DNA of 64,000 nt, taken from assembly GCA_002007465.1 (NCBI GenBank), contig LNAC01000018.1:4449481-4513480 (forward strand), in the 5' to 3' direction. Of the stretch, positions 33,309-44,230 are shown in pieces. Numbering within the stretch: position 1 is the stretch's first letter; each line of letters starts with the position of its first letter. The stretch is from Ailurus styani. Taxonomy: Eukaryota; Chordata; Mammalia; Carnivora; Ailuridae. The notes under the pieces were generated by a model. It was not told the origin of the DNA. It worked only from the letters and a program-made list of their open reading frames with translations, and made no database searches. Made by a program: the position numbers and the translations under genes.

Positions 33309-35259
33309 TACTATCAAGCATCAGGAAGATACTGTGAGACACTTGAAATACCTTTACCTGATTCTGCTCCTCTTTCATCTTTATTGTCTAATTCTGACTC
33401 TTCTCTCTAATCCCCCTTGAGCATTCCACTGAGTCCCCGGAGGGTAGGCCTGGGGTTGACCTACTGGCTCTGCAGGGCACCCAGCCCACAGTGCAGACAC
33501 CAGGATTCTGCTGACAAAGACTGATGCCGACACTCTGGCCAAGCCCAGGAGGTGGCAGCTCGGAAGCCATCTGTGGCAACAGCACCGGGGTGGGAAGTGA
33601 ACAGCCTGGTTCTCCAAGTCTCCTGTATTTTTGCCAGATCTGTCAGAAGTAGACAGAAGCAGAAAAGATAAAGGGACAAAGCAAGAAGTGAAGTGAGGGG
33701 AGGAGGGTAGTAAGGCTAAAGACGCTAAAAACGCAGTGATCAAATTATCTTCCGGTTCTTCCGGGCCCCAGCTGATCCTGCAAATCCGCAAAGGAGAGAG
33801 ACTTCATGTGCCATTCCCACAGTGGGAGGAATTTCAGAGTCACTCACTCTCTTCAAACACCCACCAGGCATGAATTTATAATCCTGGATCGGATTATGTG
33901 TTAAAACGACATCCTCCCGATGATGAACACTCTAGAATAAGTGGTGGACTCAGGTGTGGCTTTAAAGAAGAAAAGGAGAAGAAAAAGAAATGAGAAAAAG
34001 AGAAAAAGGAAAAGGCCATGGGTGAGCCTCTCCTCACCTGGTCCTATGACTATCTCCTCCTTTGTCCTCAGGCTGGATATTTAGAAGGCCACACTCTAGA
34101 ACTTGCCCTTCCCCGGGAGTCCTATTCGCCCAAAGGAGTTCTGTGAGGACCCATACAACCTCTGGCATTCATTCTGACATCACAGCCATCGAGGCCACCA
34201 ACTGTCCACGCCATCTATATGTGACAAGTTTCACTTGCACAGCTTTTCTGCCCATGTTTCTCCAGCTCTTTGTGTAATTTAGGAAGTAGAATCTTCAGAA
34301 CATTATAAAACGCTCCTTAAGTAATTTGGAGGTACTCTTTCGCAAGGGCTGGCCTCCCTTGTATGAGCATTATATTAAAGTACAGCCTCTGAACTCTTGG
34401 TCTTTAATTTGAAACTTTTGTAGCTGCTTCAACACTTCCTTCCCAGAAAGAACCGGTGGCCTTGCTCCAAACAACACTACATGTCTTCTTCTAAGTTTCC
34501 AGGGTTGTTTTGGTTTCCTACAAGTGAGCTGCCACTCTGTGAAAGGCTCTTGGCCTAGCGTGCTGTGAGGAAAACAGGGTTCAGCCTCTGTGGTACCACA
34601 CAATGGGCCAAGGAGCTTGGAAGCCACTTGGAGGAGAGGCTCGGTGAAAAGGGGCTAGGCCTTCCCTGAGATTCCCGGTCCTTCCCCACTGGGACACTGA
34701 TGCCTGTGCTTAGAGTTTCTCAGGGGCCTCGGCACTTTGCTCTGTTGTCCCAGTGACTCACATGGTAATTTCCCAGGCCTTCAAACTGGGTCAACAAGCT
34801 TTGTTTGTCTAGAGAGCTCCCCTGGGAGGCCACTCCAAGAAAAGCAGGCCGAATGGGGATGTTTGGCCAGGTGATTGATTCTTTTTGCTGGCTTTTTGCC
34901 TGAGGAAATATTACCAGTATTCAGGCCAGGAGTTGGGAGAATTAAAAGCTGCCCAGCATCGGTGTTGGATCAACATACTCCGATGTTATTAGTTAAGTGT
35001 TAACCACACTGCTAATGGTGGTTCTCGTCATGAGAGAACCTTAGGAAAGTTCTTCTAGATAAAAAAGACAGCAAGCCTGCACTATGAAGCTAGTCATAGA
35101 AGCTTCCATGAACTCCGTGAATGTCACCTGATCAGTTTCTTTCTTTAGTCAACAGTGGAGTCAGGCTGGGTCAGTACTTCTCAAATTTGAAAAGTCACAG
35201 ACCCCAACAATGTATCTGAAACTTAACAGACCTGAATTTTGTAATTTAGGATTAAAAAT
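33309..35259. other. TE-poor block, ~1.95 kb
   Basis: No SINE, L1, MIR or LTR motif is recognised across this stretch, and its GC content is higher than its surroundings. It holds a purine-rich run (33963-34016) and several short open frames on both strands (longest 136 codons, 33381-33791 minus). None has a motif I can name. It is a candidate for conserved non-coding sequence; I cannot test that from one genome. Confidence 0.5.
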
Positions 35260-35740
35260 TTCTCAAAGCAGCATTACTCATAATGGTTAGAAAGTGGGAA
35301 CAAAATCAAATGTCCATCACCTGATGAATGGATAAGCAAGGGGATACAATGGAAAAATGTTCCACCATGAAAAGGAATGAAGTGTTGATACATGCCACAA
35401 CAGATGAATCTTGAAAACATACTAAATGAAAGAAGGCAGGCACAAGAGGCCACATATTGTATGATTCCATTTATAAGCAATGTCCAGAAGAGGCAAATCC
35501 AAAGAGACAGAAAGTAAATTAGTAATTGCCAGAGGCTAGAGGGAGAGGAAAATAGATATGAATGCTAATGGGGATACGGATATTTTGGGGGGGGTAATGA
35601 AAATATTCTGGAATTATATAGTGATGGTCATTGTACAATCTGTGAATATACTAAAACCCAGTGAATTGCATAGTTTAAAAAGATTAATTTTATGGTATGT
35701 CAGTTATATCTCAATAAAGAGTAATATGATATTATTTTAG
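35260..35740 (+). mobile_element. Old L1 3' end, plus
   Basis: 'catcacctgatgaatggataagcaag', 'tgtatgattccatttataagcaatgtccagaagaggcaaatcc' and 'tatggtatgtcagttatatctcaataaa' follow the old L1 ORF2 end and 3'UTR. Confidence 0.85.
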
Positions 35741-36429
35741 TTGGCTACTGGGTACCAAGATAAATACTTTGTGTGGGACAGTGAATCCCTGTGTCCAGAT
35801 TCACTTCTGAGGTAGCTAGCCAGATGGTCCAGAAAGCATTTATGTTAACTTTGAATGGTCATACAAGGACATCTAAAATTGAAAATATTCACAGATAACT
35901 TCTAGACCCTGATAATTCATCAGTGGAAACTCCAAAGGTTTTAGAAACATTGACCCAGATAATCTCACAGGATTTGTTACACTGGCACATGAAGTGTGAT
36001 GAGGACTTTACAATAAGGTGCTTTCCAAAGACAAAGCCTAACCAGGAACACTTGGGATTTGCTTGTGTCAAATTAGTCCATCTATACTCCAGGTGGTTGA
36101 TCAAATATGGCATCTATGAGGATGGAAATGCACAAGCCCCAGGATGAGATGAAAATAGAGTTCAATACCAGGTAATCTAACGCGGAAAATCCCCTCAGGA
36201 AGGCCTCCGCTGGAGTCTCACTTGGGGTATGGATTGACCATCCCTGATTTACACACCTTGACCTTCCATTAAGGGTCCCTAGCGATGGAATAAAGACAAA
36301 TGCTGCTAATTCATGAGAGAGGAAGGCCAGTGGGCATTTATGAGAGCAAGGGGGCTTCCCTACATAGTCTGTTCGGGCATGAGCAAAAGTGAAGGATTAT
36401 AGGGTATGGTTCATAGTGAACCAGATGAG
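35741..36429. other. Unannotated sequence
   Basis: Two opposite 74-codon frames overlap at 35889-36147. The mirror arrangement and lack of motif argue against a gene. Nothing else recognised. Confidence 0.4.
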
Positions 36430-36545
36430 TTCAGTTCATCAAATTTTTACCGAGCACCTCTTCTCTACACAGTAGACAGTGAGCTGGTTCTGGAAAGTGT
36501 GACCCCTCCCCTCAGGGAGCCAATAGCCTAAGTAGGGTAGACTGT
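36430..36545 (-). repeat. L2 3' end, minus
   Basis: 'ttcatcaaatttttaccgagcacc' then 'gacccctcccctcagggagccaatagcctaagtaggg' match the reverse complement of the L2 terminus. Confidence 0.6.
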
Positions 36546-37434
36546 TATTCTGAGTGTCATGGGAAGAAAACTTTATGTTTAAAGGACTTTGATAACTATT
36601 GAGTGCTAAAAAAAAACCCTCATGGTAATAATGTATCTTGATTATCCAATATGCATGAATAGTTGGTCTGATTCCTGGATCTGGGTATTTGTCTAATAAG
36701 AATATTTTTGTAGAATTAAGCATTAAGGCACTTACTGGATATCATTTATATGAATATTGACTGAACTTACCATCTTCCATAAGGACATTTTCACGTTGTG
36801 CCCACTAGGTGTCTCATTATTTTGCAAGAAAATGGAAAAGCACAATGTTTCTTCCTGTGTCAGGAGTCAGCTATAGAACACATCCAGCTCACTTGGCTAA
36901 AATCTCAGCCCCGAGCTAGCAACCATTGTATAAAATGCCCATTGTGTAGTTGCCTCTCATTTGAAGAATGGAAGAAGATGTCTTTGTGGATTCTCTTTCT
37001 CGTAAGCCATGTACCTACAAACTGCTCTCCTAAAAAAGCCAGAACTAGTAAGATGAAGCAGGAATTCTTCCACAAAGTGGATACTAAGACCCATAGGCTG
37101 CAGCACTGTATCTCCACGGGTTTCCTGGGCTAGAGTTTAGCTGTCATCTGCAGGTGAACTGACATCCCCAAACCACCCCATACTATCTGTGTGCCCAGGC
37201 AGATGTGTTCTTCCCTATTCACTGGTGTCAAAGAAGTCATTTTCACAATAAAATCCAGGGTCTCTTCCTGCACTGGGAATTTCAAGTTTGAAAATGATAT
37301 ACAAGTGTTTATCCCAATATTTTCGCCTTTGTCGTGCGTGACTTTTCTTTCAATGGCCTATGGCAGCACACTTTTGCCTCTGAGTGACATCAGAGAGAGA
37401 AAGGCACCAGATAACAAACAGGAGACCAAATGCC
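36546..37434. other. Unannotated sequence
   Basis: No supported gene or repeat. The 111-codon frame at 36798-37133 has no recognisable feature. Confidence 0.4.
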
Positions 37435-38395
37435 TTCAAAAATCTACTGCAACTTTAAGAGCTCATCTCCTCAGGCTTTCACACTCTACTAATGGGAGTG
37501 TAGATGGATATAACCTTTCTGCAAGGCAATTTGGCAGTATCTACCAAGAATGCATTTCAAAAGTTGATATTCTTTTACCCTGTGTCTGTCAGGATCCCAA
37601 AGGGAAAGGGGTTTCACCAGGATGGTTCAAAGGAAGAGACTTTAATAAAAAGACTACTTACAGATGGGCAGGCCAGGCTATAGGAGTAAACAAAAGATGC
37701 TGAGTCCCCTAAACAAGAGCAATAGTGGGAAGCTGTTACCATTCCTAGAGCTAAAGGGCGGAGGGAGAGAATAATCTCAGAATAGTATCCAGTGGTAAGA
37801 GTTAGAACAGTGGGGGGGGGACGGGGGGGTGAACCACCAAGAAAGGTGGCTGGGCTAAAGGTGGGGAGGTGCCTGCAGCCACCGCCCAAAGGAGGGAGAA
37901 AGTGAGGAGGAGATATCCCTACTTCTCTCCTTTCTTGCCCTCTGATCTCCCCTTGGTGCCACCCACTTACTGAATCCCAAAGGCAAGGAATCCTGGAGAA
38001 GCTATCTATAAAGACAGCAGAATAAAGAAAGCCAGAGAAGGGAGTGGGGCGTAGGAATGGAAAACAACCAGCACAATCCTATAATCCCATTTCTAGCCGT
38101 ATATCCTTAGGGACATAATCAAAGATGGGAGGAAAAAATTATATGCAAGGATGTTCTTCATAGAATTAAGTATAATAGTGAAAACAAGCTAAATTTCCTA
38201 TAATGAAGAAGAGATATAAAATTATAATGTACCCACAATGTGGAATATCACTGCACCATTGTGAACATGTTTGAAGAATATGTGATGAATCCAGAAATAC
38301 TTACCATAAAATGTTAATTGAAAAAAAGGACATAAAACTGTAGGCATGGTATTAATAACTCAAATCCTTGAACACCTATATGCAAAGGGAAAAGC
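37435..38395 (+). mobile_element. Ancient L1 3' region, plus, split by an LTR-like insertion
   Basis: Left part 37435-37582 ('ctactaatgggagtgtagatggatataacc...ggcaatttggcagtatctacc') and right part 38076-38395 ('aatcccatttctagccgtatatcc', 'gcaaggatgttcttcatagaattaagtata', 'atgtggaatatcactgc') join into one old L1 ORF2 end when the intervening 493 bp is removed. Confidence 0.75.
37583..38075. mobile_element. Solo-LTR-like insertion, ~493 bp
   Basis: The segment begins TGTCTGTCAGG and ends CCAGCACA (TG...CA termini) and interrupts an old L1 exactly. It contains 'ccctctgatctccccttggtgcc' and 'ggcaaggaatcctggag', which I recall from a widespread mammalian endogenous-retrovirus-type LTR. The family name is uncertain and no clear 4-6 bp TSD remains. 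Only LTR-type sequence is present; no viral gene is seen. Confidence 0.5.
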
Positions 38396-38400
38396 AATTT

Positions 38401-38998
38401 TTTGGGGGGTGTCAAATGATCCTTTACTGAAATATTTTCCTCTGTAGTTAACTAGCTGGGCATTCCACTGTACTACTATTGATGTCATCTACGATGTCAT
38501 GAGGGTGTCAGCCATCCACAGGATGTTCCAGGATCTCTTTAATGGTTCCAGAGAGTTCTCCAGCTAAAGATCGCCACCGCATCTGTCAGGCAATATTGAC
38601 AATCTCATCGAAAGTGATACTCCCACCGCACTTCATGTTTTTTTGCTTCTTTCTGTCTCTTGGTGGTTCCTTGAGGGTTTTGATAATCAGGGCAGAGGCA
38701 GAAGGTACCACTTCAGTCTGGGCCTGTGTGTTCTGAATGGTCAGTTTCGCTGCAATCGTTAGGCCATTTCCAATCACGGGTCGCCTTGGCGATGTCATCA
38801 CCAACCACTTTTGGAGACAGACTCAGTGGGCTGATCTTCAATCTTCGGGGACAGGGCACCAACTTCGCCATGGGTGCACCTCAGGTAAACAACTTTGATC
38901 TCATTGGGGTCGAAGTTGGGCGGCATGGTGGAGGTGGCTGGTGTCAGATGACTGAAGACAGTTATACCTTTGCCTCCTCTAGCCGAAAGCCAAAGCGG
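38401..38998 (-). pseudogene. RPL12: RPL12 processed pseudogene
   Basis: On the minus strand this is an intronless copy of the mRNA for ribosomal protein L12 (large 60S subunit, translation). It runs from 5' leader ('ctagaggaggcaaaggta', near 38990-38965) through ATG at 38926-38924 ([18 protein letters not shown]) to a stop at 38450-38448 and the 3'UTR AATATTTCAGTAAAGGATCA, next to a short A run. The best frame, 38804-38586, reads [37 protein letters not shown] and [11 protein letters not shown]. It is dead: a small deletion and insertion near codons 24-35 shift the frame, a TGA replaces Arg after VNIA (38588-38586), a second TGA follows VDG, and about 6 codons are lost before VDG. The coding span is 479 bp against 498 for the intact gene. 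Absence of introns (the parent has several) and the A run indicate L1-mediated retroposition. It lies directly after an ancient L1. Confidence 0.95.
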
Positions 38999-39027
38999 GG
39001 GGAAAAAAATCTTTATTTTCCTTATTT

Positions 39028-39216
39028 TTTTTTAAAGATTTTATTTATTTATTTGATAGAGAGAAAGTACAAGCAGGGGGAGCTGCAGGGAGAGGGAGAA
39101 GCAGACTCCTGCTGAGCAGGGAGCCAATGTGGGGCTTGATCCCAGGACCTTGGATGCGGGGCTTGATCCCAGGACACTGAGCAGATGCTCAACCAACTGA
39201 GCCACCCAGGCGCCCC
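39028..39216 (-). mobile_element. Can-SINE, minus, with an internal repeat
   Basis: Inserted just beyond the 5' end of the RPL12 copy. The core segment tgyggggcttgatcccaggac occurs twice (39128-39148 and 39155-39175), so the copy has a partial internal duplication with loss of the usual 'atcatgacctgagcc' part. TSDs are not clear. Confidence 0.9.
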
Positions 39217-39699
39217 AGAATAAAGACTTCAAAAAAATTTTTTTTGATGATGGGGTTACATTATCTTTTCTTCAAAACTTCCAACTTTTTTTTCCTGTTC
39301 ACAATAAGCATATGATACTTTTGTGATCAGAGGGGAAAAAACCAATGCTGAAAAAGAGTTGACCTCATTGAAATGGACTCTGCTCAATTTAAAATATTGA
39401 TGATAGACACAGCAATTGTTGAAGCAAATTAAAACCAATGGCATGAAGGGTGAACCTTAATCTGTATCTATTTGCTAGCTGGACAAAAAGTGAAAGAAAA
39501 ATTGGTCAGTTTCTACATGATCTCAAATATCCAGATGGATGATTTTGATTTTTTACTACACTCTCTATTCTTCACCTGAATGGTAGGTATCATATTAATT
39601 CAGCTTTAGTTTAGAACTCTTCTTACCTTAGAACTCTGGAAAATACAAGAAATTTCTATAATGTAAAAGTTGTCCCTTATACTGAAATAATAATGTTCT
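39217..39699. other. Unannotated AT-rich sequence
   Basis: Nothing supported. Confidence 0.4.
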
Positions 39700-40450
39700 C
39701 TCTTTTAAATTTTATTGTTTACTGTTATGTATCATTTTAAAACTATATACTTTTCTACCAATTAGCCAATTAATACACAAATACATTCTTGTTTTAAAGA
39801 TTCAAACAATACAAAAAATATGGAAGTTTCCCTTGGCCACCTGCTCACTTGATCTCCTTCCCTTAGGTAACCTGTTTTCATTTTGTTATATAACTCTTAA
39901 GACATTTGCTTATTGTTTACATGCAGATATATGTATATAGAAATAAATGGTTTTATTTTCATTTTCTAAGTAAACAGTGTTTATATTGTACATCTTATTC
40001 TGCAACTTGCTTTTTTTTCCCCCTCATATTGAAGCTCTACTTCATTCATTTCCAATGGTTACGCAGTGTTCCCTGGTTTGGATATTCTATAGTTTATCTG
40101 ACCACTTCACCTGTTGATGGTTATTTAGGTTGTTTTTAGTTACCTGTTATTTCAAACAATGCTGTGGTGAACACTTGGCACATGGCTCTATTTGCATACA
40201 TCTGTGCATTATTTCTCTAAGGGAGCAATTGAAAAATCCTATTTTTGGTTTGAAAGGAATAGGCCCTTCAATTTTTACTGTCCAGCAGTTTTCCATCAAG
40301 CTTCATCAATTTGCACTGCCAATATGATGAAAAGATGTCCAGCCTTGCTAATAATCGGGAAAATTCAAATAAAAATAACAATAGGACACCATTTTTACCA
40401 TCTTAGGTTCACAAATTGATAAAGATAATACAAAGTATAAAGGAGGACAG
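39700..40450 (-). mobile_element. Ancient L1 with probable 5' inversion
   Basis: 39700-40322 is minus-strand old L1 (rc of the ORF2 end and 3'UTR; landmarks 'gtttatctgaccacttcacctgttgatggttatttaggttg', 'aatttgcactgcc'). At about 40325 the orientation flips: 40326-40450 reads as plus-strand ORF2 ('gatgaaaagatgtccagccttgctaataatcgggaaaattcaaataaaaataacaatagg'). The head-to-head layout equals that of the young L1 at 4898-6751, but is much older. Confidence 0.65.
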
Positions 40451-40729
40451 AGATATGTATACTCACATAAGTTTTCTTTTTACAGCCAGCATCTACATAT
40501 TAGGGAAGGGTCCTTAGAGACTTAGGAAAACTGATTACACTGGACTTCTTTTGATAAATAAACAAAGGACATTTCTGTTACGGGGTCACTTACTTTTATA
40601 AGAATCCTGTTAACAGTGCATTTGCCCAGGGCATTCTTATCAGTTAATATTGTTTTGTAATTACTAATTCCTTAATTTACTCAGTAGATAAGAACTTCTC
40701 CATTTTAATAACCATGTTGTACTTTCTCA
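40451..40729. other. Unannotated sequence
   Basis: No supported feature. Confidence 0.4.
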
Positions 40730-40875
40730 TAGGTTGCTTCAATTGTCCTCTGCCTCAGTGACAGTGTGAGGTGTTACTTTAGATGAGGAAGTTGAGGCTC
40801 TAAGAAGTTCAATGATTTCCCAAGCCAGCTAATTAAGTAGAAGGGCTAGAGTCTTCTGACTCACAGTTCCATCAA
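40730..40875 (-). repeat. MIR, minus
   Basis: 'agatgaggaagttgaggctctaagaagttcaatgatttccc' and 'gggctagagtcttctgactc' follow reversed MIR. Confidence 0.75.
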
Positions 40876-40974
40876 CTTCCCATTTATTCAATTGCTGTTA
40901 AAACAAAGGACAGTGGACATCCTCCCTGCTTCTTCTTTAGAGTTCAAGTCATCTAAAGGGAACCACAGGGGGCA

Positions 40975-41095
40975 GCCTGGTGCATGGAAGATGATAAAAC
41001 AGGCCGGAAGCCGAGAAAGGGGCTGTGCTCCTCCCAGCTGCGTGACCTTGAGCACGTCATTTAGCTTTTAAAGAGGCCTCCATTGCCTCTTTAAA
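40975..41095 (+). repeat. MIR, plus
   Basis: 'agctgcgtgaccttgagcacgtcatttagc' is the conserved MIR core. Confidence 0.65.
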
Positions 41096-41675
41096 AAAAC
41101 TCACCAGTACTGTAAGCAAAGATGATGCCATGCAGTTCCTCCTAATTGTGAGATTTTACTTAAGCCAAACTTTGACAAGTGCTCCTTCTCTGCTCATATA
41201 TTTTATGAAATACCATTTTCAGCAATGGATTTTTTTCTCTCTGCAAATATGAACCCACAAAGGAAAAACGCCATAGAATGCTTTCTCTCATGGAAGTCTG
41301 AAAATGTTCCCTTGTCTCTCTCTCTCTTTCTTTTCCCTTCTCTCTGTCTTTCTTTTTCTTTCTTTTAGCATTACTAAGTTAAACCCCATGCCAAAGGCTA
41401 GGGAAATCCCCAGGGAAAAACAGCAAATGGTTTCAGGTAGCTGGCTGCATCTGAAAAGATGTTTTCTGCCTGGATCTCTTACTACTTGGCAGGACTCCAA
41501 TTCCACCTACATTTTTTGTTGCCTCTTATTACAGATTTTTAAAGTGATTCACTTTCCCATTCTATTTCTAATAGTGTGAAAGCTTTACCCAGAGTTGTTC
41601 TTTATAGTTCCAACTTCCATAAACCAAAGATTTTGAGAGGGGAATGAGTCTTCAGAGATCAATTGATCCTGTCCT
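41096..41675. other. Unannotated; pyrimidine-rich tract 41312-41367
   Basis: Imperfect CT/CTTT tract. The overlapping open frames on the two strands here (41288-41579) are a by-product of that tract. Confidence 0.45.
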
Positions 41676-41790
41676 CTGTCTTTGAACAGATAAAATATTT
41701 TTCCATTTAACAGAAGAAGTATCCAATCCCCGGAAAGCCTGTGACTTGTTCAAGGTTTCACACAGCTAGCAAGCGTCCTCCTATAGTACT
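41676..41790 (-). repeat. MIR, minus
   Basis: 'ttttccatttaacagaagaagtatcc' and 'tgtgacttgttcaaggtttcacacagctagcaag' match reversed MIR. Confidence 0.75.
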
Positions 41791-42094
41791 TATTCCGTTC
41801 TTATTGAAGGACAATTTATTGGTGATCCTGGCTCTCCCAGAAAATCACAATGAAAGTCAAAATGAGTAAATCATACGATCATTGGTTGTTTTCATTTTAT
41901 CACGCATCACGAATTCTTACAGTTCTAACCATATTTTGATGCATTATTTATGAGAGCCATCTGGTCACAGGTTTGCGGAGAAAACTCTGTAATTTTAAAA
42001 GTGTGCTTCATTCTTCCAGGAAACACTCTGCATAGCTTGGATCTAGCCTTTACCTGCCCATCAGTGATATGTGGTACAATCAGAATTGTTAACG

Positions 42095-42425
42095 GCATTC
42101 TTCTTTTTTTAATTGGGGTGTAACTTACATACAATCAAGTGCACACATCTTAAGTATAGAACTCAAAACATTTTTACCTGTGCTATAAAATGTAACCATA
42201 CCCAGATCAAGATATAAAGTACCAGCAGCACATCTGAACATCCCCTGTGCCCTGCGTTGTCACCACCCTCCAACGCAGCCACTATTTTAACTTCTATCAC
42301 CAGAAATTAGTTTTAAAGTTCAAAACCAAATGTTTTGGAGCTTCATACTAATGGAATCATACAGTATAGACTATCTTGTGTCTCCTTTCTTTCATTCAAC
42401 ATTATGTCTTTGAAATTGTTAACTA
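42095..42425 (-). mobile_element. Old L1 3'UTR, minus
   Basis: 'attggggtgtaacttacatacaatcaagtgcacacatc', 'accatacccagatcaagatataaagtac' and 'atggaatcatacagtatagac' are reversed L1 3'UTR motifs. Confidence 0.8.
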
Positions 42426-42817
42426 CATTCTAAAATTGCAATTCACTTTCTGGCTCAAGTCCGCAGGGAGTCTCTCAAAATTGGGCATATGATATGCCAG
42501 CTGTACACAGGTATGTGTAGTCTTTAAAGAAAAAAAAGGCAGTGGAGAAAAGAACTTTTTAAAAATGACTAGAATAATCTATATTGCTCTTGTCACCTTC
42601 TACTCTTGCACCATTAATTTCTCTCTTCATCTCAGCTTTTAAATGGGCTCTGATCCACCCAAGTATTTCTCTCTTCTTCTCATAATGGATAAATACTTAT
42701 CTATATCCAGCATTCTTCATCAGTGTTCCAAAATCATTGGTCTAAAAGCTGGAAATGGCCTGAAGCTATCATTAACACAGATCTCTCTCATTGACAAGAA
42801 AAGCATTATTATTCCCT
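42426..42817. other. Unannotated sequence
   Basis: Nothing supported. Confidence 0.4.
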
Positions 42818-42965
42818 ATTTTCAGATTCAGCAGATATTTACTAAGCACATATAATCTTCAGGATATGTTTCTAGATATTATGGGGGGAGTACAAAAATA
42901 TAGCAGGCATGGGGCCCTACCCTTACGAGATTCCACCCTTTAGGAGAAGCAGAGTAGTACAGATA
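42818..42965 (-). repeat. L2 3' end, minus
   Basis: 'ttcagcagatatttactaagcacatataatcttcaggatatg' then 'catggggccctacccttacgagattccaccc' match the reversed L2 terminus. Confidence 0.6.
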
Positions 42966-42986
42966 TCTACATAAGAAATCATAATA

Positions 42987-43178
42987 AAGGGGCACCTGCG
43001 TGGCTCAGTGGGTTAAAGCTTCTGCCTTCTGCTCAGGTCATGATCTCAGAATCCTGGGATTGAGCCCCCCATCGGGCTCCCTGCTCAGCAGGGAGCCTGC
43101 TTCCTCCTCTCTCTCTGCCTGCCTCTCTGCCTACTTGTGATCTCTCCCTCTCAAATAAATAAATAAAATCTTAAAAAA
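42987..43178 (+). mobile_element. Can-SINE, plus, young
   Basis: Head aggggcacctgcgtggctca. TSD aagaaatcataata at 42973-42986 and 43179-43192, exact. Confidence 0.96.
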
Positions 43179-43192
43179 AAGAAATCATAATA

Positions 43193-43485
43193 TAAGCTAT
43201 AAAACATTAAATGACACCATTGAGTTTAGAGGGGAAAAAGTGCTGTGTGAGACCAGGGGGAAAGGTAACCTCTAGCTGGGTGATGTCAAGGAAGCTTGGC
43301 AGGGGAATATTGGTACTAGGAGGATTATTAAGAAGTAAGATGCCATGGCTAGGTAGACTTAGTCATGCAGTGGTGAAGGAAAGCATTTTAGATACATAAC
43401 TATAAGAACGACGACACTGAATTGGGAAATCATGCAGCATGTACAGGGAGTGGTAATGCAGTTTGACCCAACACTAGAGCAAGTG
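43193..43485. other. Unannotated sequence
   Basis: No supported feature. Confidence 0.4.
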
Positions 43486-43580
43486 ATGAAGAAACGTGGG
43501 GCCCAAGGTGGTTGAGAATTACCCAAAGTCATAGCACTAAGAAGAACCAGGATAAGAACTGAATCCCAGGGATTTTCCTT
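43486..43580 (-). repeat. MIR-like fragment, minus
   Basis: 'gagaattacccaaagtcatagcactaagaagaaccaggataagaactgaatccc' fits reversed MIR, weakly. Confidence 0.45.
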
Positions 43581-43667
43581 CTTTAATGTTCTTCCTATAC
43601 CTTGATCAAGTCAACATTTAGCTACTGCACACTTTCCTTACAACAGCCCATTATAGATTGTCCATTA

Positions 43668-43745
43668 ATTAATTGGTTCAATGAACACTCAACTGAATAT
43701 GTACTACATGCCAGGCACAAATGGACATTGTCGTCTCCAAGGCCA
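43668..43745 (-). repeat. L2 3' fragment, minus
   Basis: 'ggttcaatgaacactcaactgaatatgtactacatgccaggcac' is the reversed L2 end. Confidence 0.55.
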
Positions 43746-43824
43746 ATTTGAAATGTGCTATAAAATAATGTTTTCCAAGTGGGGAGTAGGGCTAATATTG
43801 GGTTAAGACAGATTTCCTTTCTCC

Positions 43825-43908
43825 ATATTTTTTTAATTTATTTTTTTATTCTGTTCAGTTAGCCAGCATATAGTACATCATTAGTTACTGATGTAGTGCT
43901 CAACTTCC
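43825..43908 (-). mobile_element. Very short carnivoran L1 3' end, minus
   Basis: 'ttttttattctgttcagttagccagcatatagtacatcattagt' resembles the terminal 3'UTR of carnivoran L1 (compare 54465-54510). Extreme 5' truncation to about 80 bp. Confidence 0.6.
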
Positions 43909-44111
43909 TTTCTCTTTAATTGCTAGAACTTTTCAAGTTATACCTCAGAGAAAATACCATAAATGACAGAGAGAATTAAACAAACCACGGAAAATGATCT
44001 CTGTATCATGTTTTCTATATGATATCCCTATACCAACTCTTGTCTCTACATGTGTCTACATTGTCTCTACATGTGTTTTTTCCATAACCACTTTTACTTA
44101 TTTTTGAGCAA

Positions 44112-44230
44112 GGGGTAATACAGAGGAATCTGAAACCTTCCATTCTTGAACTAAAGTTTAAAAACATTCCTAATGTTGTAGTACAACAAGACTCACTTCC
44201 TTTTAGCTTATCAACCACCAAAAGACATTT
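44112..44230. repeat. Unclassified ~118-bp repeat, copy A
   Basis: Aligns with 56651-56766 in the same orientation at roughly 80% by eye. Shared blocks include taatacag, gaatctgaaacc, aaaacattcc, and 20 bases ending the match, cttatcaaccaccaaaagac. I cannot assign a family. Confidence 0.75.

Noticed and set aside
33381..33791. 136-codon minus-strand frame plus overlapping shorter frames
   Set aside because: Several frames are open at once in a GC-richer patch, a usual by-product of composition. No domain recognised.
35889..36147. Mirror-image 74-codon frames on both strands
   Set aside because: Symmetric open frames suggest low stop-codon density, not coding; no motif.
37583..38075. Complete endogenous retrovirus
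   Set aside because: Only one LTR-like segment of ~493 bp is present; no second LTR and no viral coding sequence was found.
39003..39235. Inverted A/T repeats flanking the SINE at 39028 as a terminal inverted repeat
   Set aside because: The match is short and imperfect and consists of low-complexity A/T sequence; the element between is a normal SINE.
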